DNA of 11,471 bases from Hyphomicrobium_A sp943371625 (GTDB lineage Bacteria; Pseudomonadota; Alphaproteobacteria; Rhizobiales; Hyphomicrobiaceae). The notes under the pieces are model-generated. The model saw only the letters and a list, made by a program, of their open reading frames with translations. It made no database searches and was not told where the DNA came from. The stretch is from assembly GCA_943371625.1 (NCBI GenBank), contig CALRVN010000089.1, forward strand, positions 1-11,471, read 5' to 3'. This document shows, in pieces, positions 6,738 to 11,471 of this stretch (its first letter is position 1; each line of letters opens with the position of its first letter). A program made the translations under genes and the position numbers.

Positions 6738-7088
6738 TCAGATGCCGCGCCGGGCGTCGCCGCGCCACACCGGCTCGAGATCCTCGGGGCGAAGCGTGCC
6801 GCGAGGCGTCATATCGACGGTGGGCTCGATGAGCGAGTAGTTCGGCTCCTTGCCGGCGCTCTTCATGGCCAGCTCGTAAGCCATAGCGGCACCAAACTTC
6901 GCCTTCTGCACGAAGCCGTCCCAAACAACGCCGGCCTGCTGGCAGGTTGCGCCGTTGCGGTCGCAGAATGTTGCCGTCCAATGCACGGCCGTGGCCGCCC
7001 GGTCATAGAGGGCTGCCTGCTGCTCGCGGTCGGTCGGAAGGACCGCAACCACGATCGCGACGAGAATGCCTACTTTCAAGATGGACAT
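6738..7088 (-). CDS. DUF5330 domain-containing membrane-anchored or secreted protein
   Basis: 116 aa. An N-terminal hydrophobic helix (SILKVGILVAIVVAVLP, 2-18) acts as an uncleaved anchor or signal peptide and should export the rest to the periplasm. The following core matches the DUF5330 pattern as I remember it: REQQAALYDRAATAVHWT (21-38), FCDRN...C with Cys42 and Cys49 (possible disulfide), then an Ala-rich helix FGAAMAYELA. The C-terminus (LTPEDL-type, here LRPEDLEPVWRG) is polar. Function of the family is unknown. GGAGA lies about 8 bases before the ATG. It is divergent from the peptidoglycan-binding gene with a 245-bp shared regulatory region. Confidence 0.78.
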   Translation of the reverse strand: MSILKVGILVAIVVAVLPTDREQQAALYDRAATAVHWTATFCDRNGATCQQAGVVWDGFVQKAKFGAAMAYELAMKSAGKEPNYSLIEPTVDMTPRGTLRPEDLEPVWRGDARRGI

Positions 7089-7119
7089 GGTGGTCTCTCC
7101 GACCTCTGGTCCTGTTGTC

Positions 7120-7149
7120 TGTATCCCTTTGATAGCAGAGCGATCTCAA
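7120..7149 (-). promoter_or_regulatory. Candidate promoter of the DUF5330 gene
   Basis: On the - strand, TTGAGA (7144-7149) and GATACA (7120-7125) are separated by 18 bases. The -10 matches only three of six consensus positions, so this is a weak call. Confidence 0.25.
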
Positions 7150-7170
7150 CAAACTGCCTCATGCAATCGG

Positions 7171-7200
7171 AAAAATTGCGATCAATTGTAGGCAATTTTT
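7171..7200. promoter_or_regulatory. Inverted repeat in the divergent promoter region (candidate operator)
   Basis: A perfect 9-bp dyad, AAAAATTGC and GCAATTTTT, is separated by 12 bases that contain another palindrome, CAATTG (7183-7188). The AATTG element therefore recurs about every 10 bases. Its place between two divergent genes fits an operator. A terminator of an unannotated + transcript is a less likely alternative because the stem is AT-rich and the loop long. Confidence 0.4.
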
Positions 7201-7333
7201 ACACATCGTCCGATGAAACGGGCTTTGGCGCGCCAGGAGATATGCAACGTCCCGTCAACGAGAGTTTAGAGATCGTTTACGTTCTGCCTCGCATAGTGGC
7301 GCTTAATAGTAAGCAGCGCGTGAGGGGTTAGTC

Positions 7334-8026
7334 ATGCTGCCGAAGCGAGTGACGGTCCCACTTATCGCTTTTCTGGTGCTCAGCGGCGGCGTCGTCGCCA
7401 ACGTCTTCTTCCTTCAAACGTCGGGTCGTGGGCTGCGGGGCATCGATGCCGCGGCATGGAACATCGCTGCCATCGAGGCGGCGGAGTTCGGCGATACCGG
7501 CTCGATCGGGGCGAAGGGCGAGGGCAGCCCGAACGGCCTCGACCTGACAGCGCTCACGGCCAACGCTCAGCCGGCCGCGAATGCCGGTGAAGGCGACGTG
7601 ACGCGAGCCGTGCAGCGCGAACTGCAGATCCGCGGCTATGAGACGGGGGCGCGCGACGGTGTCGTCGGGACGATGACGCGCGGCGCCATCATGGCCTTCG
7701 AACACGATCACGGCCTGCCTCTGACGGGCCGCCCGAGCGATGAGATCTTGAAGTCGATCGTGCTCGGGGAGGCTAGGAAGTCGCGCGGCGGCGGCAAGGC
7801 TGAGACGGCAGAAGCCAAAGATGTGATCCGCAGCGTGCAGCTGTCGCTCGGCAAGCTCGGCTACAAGGCCGGGAACCCGACGGGGAGCATGACCGCCGAT
7901 ACCGTGCGCGCCATCCGCAAATTTGAGGCGGACCAGTCGCTGGCGGAGAGCGGTCGCATCTCGGGGCCGCTGATCGCGCGCCTGGAACGCCTTGCCGGAA
8001 AAGGACGCGTCGCAACGGCGCGCTAG
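7334..8026 (+). CDS. Membrane-anchored protein with two peptidoglycan-binding domains
   Basis: 230 aa. GAGGGG lies 6 bases before the ATG. An N-terminal transmembrane helix (PLIAFLVLSGGVVANVFFL, 9-27) anchors the protein, leaving the rest in the periplasm. After an Ala/Gly-rich linker there are two PG_binding_1-type repeats. The first (about 88-144) has the pattern AVQRELQIRGY...DGVVGTMTRGAIMAFE...L.LTG. The second (about 163-221) has SVQLSLGKLGYKAGNPTGSM, TVRAIRKFEAD and ESGRIS. No catalytic domain is visible, so it probably tethers the membrane to the cell wall or targets a partner there; the exact role is unknown. DUF1491 follows 45 bases downstream on the same strand and may be co-transcribed. 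The divergent region upstream holds a conspicuous dyad. Confidence 0.88.
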   Translation: MLPKRVTVPLIAFLVLSGGVVANVFFLQTSGRGLRGIDAAAWNIAAIEAAEFGDTGSIGAKGEGSPNGLDLTALTANAQPAANAGEGDVTRAVQRELQIRGYETGARDGVVGTMTRGAIMAFEHDHGLPLTGRPSDEILKSIVLGEARKSRGGGKAETAEAKDVIRSVQLSLGKLGYKAGNPTGSMTADTVRAIRKFEADQSLAESGRISGPLIARLERLAGKGRVATAR

Positions 8027-8054
8027 GCTCCGGCTGCTTGCCAGCGCAGCATCG

Positions 8055-8068
8055 GGCACTAAAGTGCC
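8055..8068 (+). repeat. Short palindrome at the DUF1491 translation start
   Basis: GGCACT-AA-AGTGCC ends three bases before the ATG, where a ribosome binding site would be. It could be a protein-binding site or a small hairpin affecting translation; function is not shown. Confidence 0.35.
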
Positions 8069-8071
8069 GGC

Positions 8072-8425
8072 ATGCGGCTACGGACTGAATTCTGGGTGAA
8101 GGCCTATATCCGCCGGTGCGCCGTCGAAGGGGCATCGGCCGTGGTCGTGCGCCATGGCGACGATGATGCCGGCGCAATCTTCATCAAGGTCGATCGCCTC
8201 GACGGGACCTGCTTTGTCTTCGGTCCAGCGCCCGCGGGACTCGACGGCGCGGAGAGCGATCGCCGCTGGACGGCGTTGCTGAACCCAGGCGGCGCCGACT
8301 GCGTCGCGGCCGACACCTATCTTGCGCGCGAGGCTAATTTCGACTCCGACCTCTGGATCGTCGAGGTGGAGGACCGCAAGGGTCGCCACTTCCTGGATGA
8401 CAGTCTCGTCACAGGTCGGGCCTAA
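8072..8425 (+). CDS. DUF1491 family protein
   Basis: 117 aa, cytoplasmic, of a family largely confined to alphaproteobacteria with unknown function. The conserved blocks as I remember them are present: RLRTEFWVKAYIRRC (2-16), a two-residue-spaced acidic turn then GAIFIKVDRL (34-43), VFGPAP (49-54), RRWT (64-67) and the C-terminal DSDLWIVEVEDRKGRHF (91-107). The start is supported by the family N-terminus, but there is no Shine-Dalgarno; instead a short palindrome ends 3 bases before the ATG. It may depend on transcription from the peptidoglycan-binding gene upstream. Confidence 0.88.
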   Translation: MRLRTEFWVKAYIRRCAVEGASAVVVRHGDDDAGAIFIKVDRLDGTCFVFGPAPAGLDGAESDRRWTALLNPGGADCVAADTYLAREANFDSDLWIVEVEDRKGRHFLDDSLVTGRA

Positions 8426-8481
8426 CCAACGACCGCGTTTAAGGTTTTGGTAACGCCTGATGTCCCCAACTTGTACACTGT

Positions 8482-8527
8482 GATTCGTCGGGCCCGCGTC
8501 GAAGCATGTTGACGGCGCGGGCGAATC
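8482..8527 (+). repeat. Imperfect stem-loop in the leader of the 63-aa gene
   Basis: GATTCG (8482-8487) and CCCGCG (8493-8498) pair with CGCGGG (8516-8521) and CGAATC (8522-8527), with a 5-base bulge and a 17-base loop. It could end the DUF1491 transcript, though it has no T-tract, or structure the leader of the next gene, 28 bases downstream. Both outer arms contain GATTC/GAATC, the CcrM methylation motif GANTC. Confidence 0.4.
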
Positions 8528-8555
8528 GAGGGGCAGCCATGTTTAGGGGAAGCAC

Positions 8556-8747
8556 ATGGCACAGATACTCAGCTTTCGTACCCCAGAGTTTCGCAGCGGC
8601 ACGGTGACGAGCCGCCACGAAGAACATTCCGCGGAAGTCATTCTATTTCCCGGAGTCCGCTATGAGCGTTGGGCTGAAGAGAACGCCGCGCCGGGACGCG
8701 ATGAGCGCTGCTCGCACCGCGACGTGATCGAGCTCGCGGACCAATAG
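8556..8747 (+). CDS. Small conserved-looking protein (63 aa)
   Basis: AGGGGA lies about 6 bases before the ATG, and the reading frame keeps the GC-biased codon pattern. The protein is soluble and polar. It begins MAQILSFRTP and has a central motif AEVILFPGVRYERW (26-39), which resembles short hypothetical proteins of Rhizobiales carrying a VILFTGVRYER-like segment (from memory). No domain or function can be assigned. It converges on the DUF1254 gene, 26 bases away, and no terminator is evident between them. Confidence 0.65.
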   Translation: MAQILSFRTPEFRSGTVTSRHEEHSAEVILFPGVRYERWAEENAAPGRDERCSHRDVIELADQ

Positions 8748-8773
8748 AAATCAGTGCAGCGTATTTGAGAGGC

Positions 8774-9352
8774 TCAGAAAGAGCGCGCCGTGCAGCGGGC
8801 GTCCTTCAGTACGGCATCGGCGTGCCGCTGATAGGAAAACCCCTTGTCGGGAGCGCGCACGATGATGATGCCGCGCGTCGCCGAGACGACGGTCGGCTGC
8901 TGCGCGTCGCGGGCGATGCCGCGTGCCTCGGGCGTCACGCCGAGAAACGCTTCCTCGGATGGAACGAGCGCAAGCTGAATAGGTGTCGGACGGGCCGCCA
9001 CTGAAGCTGCCGCATAGATGTTGTCGCCTTGCGGCGTCATCACCGTCAGCGTCCAGCCGATGTCAGGCGGGAGCGTTGATGCGAACGTGACGGGGCCGCC
9101 GGAGGTGTCGAAGCGGCACATTGCATAGCGCGCGTCAGGCGACAGGAACGGCAGCGGCTCAGCGCCGGGCGTCGACACGTTCAGCAGCCGCATGCGGTTT
9201 ACCGGCAATCCGGGCGCAAGGCGGCTGTAGGCCGAGGCGGCGGTCAGATACGGCGCCGCAAGCGTTGCGCCGATGTGCAGGATTCCCGCAGCGACGGGGA
9301 CGGCAAGGACGAGCTGCCAATTGATGTATTTGGTGAGGTTCGGAATCTTCAT
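8774..9352 (-). CDS. DUF1254-type membrane-anchored protein (short form)
   Basis: 192 aa from the ATG at 9352. An N-terminal transmembrane helix (about 12-36) places the remainder outside the cytoplasmic membrane. The soluble part resembles short stand-alone DUF1254 proteins: LPFLSPDARYAMCRFDTSGG (67-86), PVTFASTLPPDIGWTLTV (87-104), then a beta-rich half ending with two Cys-flanked basic residues. Function unknown. Start: the frame reaches a GTG at 9358, but the ATG at 9352 overlaps the TGA of the preceding DUF1214 gene as ATGA, the classic sign of translational coupling, so it is preferred. It is the last gene of the PBP-DUF1214-DUF1254 chain. Confidence 0.83.
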   Translation of the reverse strand: MKIPNLTKYINWQLVLAVPVAAGILHIGATLAAPYLTAASAYSRLAPGLPVNRMRLLNVSTPGAEPLPFLSPDARYAMCRFDTSGGPVTFASTLPPDIGWTLTVMTPQGDNIYAAASVAARPTPIQLALVPSEEAFLGVTPEARGIARDAQQPTVVSATRGIIIVRAPDKGFSYQRHADAVLKDARCTARSF

Positions 9353-10017
9353 CTGCACTGCACCCGCCTGATTACGGGCAAGGCCTTCGGCTCCGTCACA
9401 GACTTGCCGAGGGATGTGCCGTGAACGTCGAACGTCGTGTACATCAGGGCGAGGCGGCCGGCGCCGCCGGTCGGCAGCCAGTTGCCGGGGCTTGCCTCGC
9501 GCGACAGGGTGACAGCGAACGTGCCGTCGGTACGTAGCGCGATCGACTGGCTCGTGTAAGTGTAGCGCTGCGCGGCATTGGCGATTAGATCGCCGCGATC
9601 ATTGAAGACAGTGATACTCCACCAGTTGTTGGCGGTGTCGCGACCCTCGACGGCGTATTCGCACGAGGAGTGCAGGCGCATCCCCTCGCTGTCGGTATAG
9701 GCGAGGTAGGTGATGGCGATTTCAGTCGTCAGCTGCAGCGTGCCGAGGCGCGCGAAGTGGGCGCGGGTGTACGGATCGGCATCGGCGCGGCCGGCTGAGG
9801 TCCATCCGATCCAGGGACCGTGCTTCTCGGTGGTGAGCTGTGTGCCGACATCGATCATGTACCAGCTCGAGGCGAGCCCGAGTATCAGCACGGCGCCGAT
9901 AAAGGCGGCCCAATCGCCGAGGACTCCGACGACCATCGCGAGGCGCTTTTGCAGTCGGTGAAGGCCGACGTGAATCGGCGTGAGAGCGCTATGGGACAGC
10001 ACGAGCCGGTGTTCCAT
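9349..10017 (-). CDS. DUF1214-type membrane protein
   Basis: 222 aa. A basic N-terminus is followed by one transmembrane helix (about 36-57), so the rest should face the periplasm. The soluble domain fits DUF1214: YLAYTDSEGMRLHSSCEYAV (104-123), WWSITVFNDRGDLI (132-145), and the hallmark SPGNWLPTG (176-184) before a strand that aligns with the family's F-x-x-L-R-Y-Y segment (here LALMYTTFDVHG). In longer proteins DUF1254 and DUF1214 are fused in one chain; here they are separate, coupled genes with DUF1214 first. The ATG at 10017 lies 29 bases inside the PBP gene and has no Shine-Dalgarno, suggesting coupling to PBP translation. A later ATG at 9936 would remove the basic N-terminus but keep the helix. 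Confidence 0.83.
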   Translation of the reverse strand: MEHRLVLSHSALTPIHVGLHRLQKRLAMVVGVLGDWAAFIGAVLILGLASSWYMIDVGTQLTTEKHGPWIGWTSAGRADADPYTRAHFARLGTLQLTTEIAITYLAYTDSEGMRLHSSCEYAVEGRDTANNWWSITVFNDRGDLIANAAQRYTYTSQSIALRTDGTFAVTLSREASPGNWLPTGGAGRLALMYTTFDVHGTSLGKSVTEPKALPVIRRVQCR

Positions 10018-11471
10018 CTAGCGGCGGTTGGGCTACGCCGGCGGTCGCGCGGCGGGGATCGGCGTTCGGTGCGGCACTGTCGGCGCGGCGTCCGGGCGGG
10101 GCGGGCGGTGCGGGGCCCTTCGGATTGCTGCCGGTGCTTGTTGGTGCTGCGCTTGGCGGCGGCTCGGCGATGCCGCCGGCTTTACGCAACGCCTGCGCCG
10201 CCTTGCGGAGCGCTTCACGCGCGTTGTCTGACATCAGGCTCGACGTGGTGCGCTGGGCCTCCGGCGCGCCAGTGGCGCCTTCCGGCCGTAGTGCGGCGAT
10301 GCGCTGCTGCTCGGCGACCTGCGTGGGGTGAGGCTGCAGGCCGGGGATGGTCGGGATGTTCATGTCGGTATGAATGACGGACATGACGGAGGCGAACACC
10401 GGCGAAGCGTAGTGACCGCCGGTGGTGCCGGACGCCATCGGGCGGTTGTCGTCATTGCCGAGCCAGATCGCGCCGACGTACTTGCCGGTGAAGCCGACGA
10501 ACCAGACGTCCTTGGGGCCGGTCGAGGTGCCGGTCTTGCCGGAGACGTTGGTGAAGGGGAGTTGCGCGGGGCCGCCGGTACCGTCAGTGACGACCTTATT
10601 CATCATCCAGTTGATGCCCTCAGCCACCTTGCGCGGCACGACCTGCGGAGCTTCCGGCTCATCGCGGTCGCGGCTGTAGACGAGGTCGCCCTTGGAGGAC
10701 ACAAGGTCGAGGATTCCATAAGGTTTTGCGAGCTTGCCGCCGTTGGCGAAAGTGGCGGCGCCGCCGGCGTGCTCGAGCGGGCTAATGCCGTAGTCGCCGA
10801 GCGCCATCGAGCAGGTCTTGCGGATGCCCGAGATGCCGACGCGGCGCGTCATGTCGATGACCTTGTCGCGGCCGACGGCGAACGAGAGTTCGGCGGCCAC
10901 CGTATTCAAAGACTTGGCGAGTGCCATCCACAGCGGCATGCGGCCGCCGCCGCCGTGGCTGCCGCCATAGTTCTGCGGATGCCAGCGGCCGCATGTGCGC
11001 GAGGCGTCGCGGACGTTGGTGGTCGGCGTATAGCCGTTCTCGAGCGCAGTGGCGTAGACGTAGATCTTGAACGAAGAGCCCGGCTGTCGCTTGGCGTGCG
11101 TGGCGCGGTTGAACTGGCTCTCGCCGTAGTCCGGGCCGCCGGTGATGGCGCGCACGGCGCCGTCGGTTTCGAGCACGACGATGGCGCCGCTGGTCACGCG
11201 ATTGCCGCGATATTTCTTCAGGGCGGCGTCGAGCGCCTCGTCGGTCGTCTTCTGGATGTTGAGATCAATAGTGGTGCGTGCGGTCAGAACATAGGCGCCC
11301 TTGCCGGCCGCGATGCGCTGCACCTCCTCGAAGGCCCAGTCGAGGAACCAGTCCGGGCTGGAAGGATTGCGGTTCTCGATGATCTTGGCGGGATGGACGC
11401 GGGCCCAGTGCACCTGACCTGCGGTATAGAAGCCGGCCTCGACGAGGTTGTTCAGCACTTCGTTCGTACGG
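9989..11471 (-). CDS. Class A penicillin-binding protein (PBP1A family), 5' end beyond the window
   Basis: Only the C-terminal part (493 complete codons) is in the window; the frame runs open through the right edge. Class A PBPs polymerise lipid II (glycosyltransferase family 51, here outside the window) and cross-link peptides at the periplasmic face of the inner membrane. Visible here are the end of the glycosyltransferase/linker region (RTNEVLNNLVEAGFYTAGQ) and the full transpeptidase domain. The latter shows the PGSSFK active site with SxxK serine (codon 11075-11077), the SLN triad (10904-10912), and KTGTS (KTG at 10529-10537). A Pro/Ala/Gln-rich tail of about 110 residues after the domain is probably disordered. 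No OB-like insert is seen between the two domains. The stop overlaps the start of the DUF1214 gene by 29 bases. The first in-frame GTG at 11458 is internal, not the true start. Confidence 0.95.
   Translation of the reverse strand, partial: RTNEVLNNLVEAGFYTAGQVHWARVHPAKIIENRNPSSPDWFLDWAFEEVQRIAAGKGAYVLTARTTIDLNIQKTTDEALDAALKKYRGNRVTSGAIVVLETDGAVRAITGGPDYGESQFNRATHAKRQPGSSFKIYVYATALENGYTPTTNVRDASRTCGRWHPQNYGGSHGGGGRMPLWMALAKSLNTVAAELSFAVGRDKVIDMTRRVGISGIRKTCSMALGDYGISPLEHAGGAATFANGGKLAKPYGILDLVSSKGDLVYSRDRDEPEAPQVVPRKVAEGINWMMNKVVTDGTGGPAQLPFTNVSGKTGTSTGPKDVWFVGFTGKYVGAIWLGNDDNRPMASGTTGGHYASPVFASVMSVIHTDMNIPTIPGLQPHPTQVAEQQRIAALRPEGATGAPEAQRTTSSLMSDNAREALRKAAQALRKAGGIAEPPPSAAPTSTGSNPKGPAPPAPPGRRADSAAPNADPRRATAGVAQPPLDGTPARAVP

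Noticed and set aside
7328..8059. 243-aa - strand frame opposite the peptidoglycan-binding gene
   Set aside because: The + strand product has a membrane anchor and two recognisable domains with a good ribosome binding site; the - frame has the Arg/Ala-rich composition of an antisense shadow.
9820..10377. 185-aa + frame opposite the PBP tail and DUF1214 start
   Set aside because: It is antisense to two supported genes, and its composition (Arg/Ala/Cys-rich) is an artefact of GC-rich codons.
1..11471. tRNA, rRNA, CRISPR array, insertion sequence or attachment site
   Set aside because: No cloverleaf-like sequence, spaced direct-repeat array, transposase or flanking terminal repeats were seen on reading both strands.

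Overview
The window reads as chromosomal DNA of a high-G+C alphaproteobacterium of the order Hyphomicrobiales (Rhizobiales). The main evidence is lineage-typical families: a MucR/Ros zinc-finger regulator, a stand-alone DnaA domain-IV-like HTH protein followed by a DUF6456 protein, DUF5330, DUF1491, and separate DUF1214 and DUF1254 membrane proteins next to a class A penicillin-binding protein. I cannot name the genus. Most genes have GC-biased third codon positions. The first gene and the leader upstream of mucR are visibly less GC-rich (rows 1321-1380 and 4081-4140 are 50% and 43% G+C by hand count).

Layout. 1-215: no supported gene. 216-1484 (+): an unusual four-helix membrane protein whose cytoplasmic C-terminus resembles the winged-helix end of phage/plasmid D5-type primases. 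It ends in a strong hairpin terminator and converges on an oligopeptidase B-type S9 serine peptidase (1554-3692, -). 3693-4298: about 600 bases without a gene, AT-rich at its right end, leading into mucR (4299-4706, +, TTG start with a near-perfect ribosome binding site). 4718-5140 (-): a conserved-looking basic protein of unknown function, convergent with mucR and divergent from a two-gene unit (5177-6174, +) of the DnaA-like HTH protein and the DUF6456 protein. That unit converges on sufE (6171-6608, -), and the stop codons overlap. 6738-7088 (-): a DUF5330 protein, divergent from a membrane-anchored protein with two peptidoglycan-binding domains (7334-8026, +), followed by DUF1491 (8072-8425, +) and a 63-residue small protein (8556-8747, +). 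8774-11471 (-): a tightly overlapped chain of class A PBP (its 5' part lies beyond the right edge), DUF1214 protein and DUF1254 protein.

Functional themes. The right third concerns the cell envelope: peptidoglycan synthesis, peptidoglycan binding, and two membrane-anchored extracytoplasmic domains translationally linked to the PBP. The centre concerns regulation (MucR, DnaA-like HTH, DUF6456) plus Fe-S cluster assembly (SufE). The left edge holds the least explained gene, a predicted transmembrane protein with a periplasmic coiled coil carrying a cysteine pair and a cytoplasmic DNA-binding-like domain. No rRNA, tRNA, CRISPR array or insertion sequence was seen.
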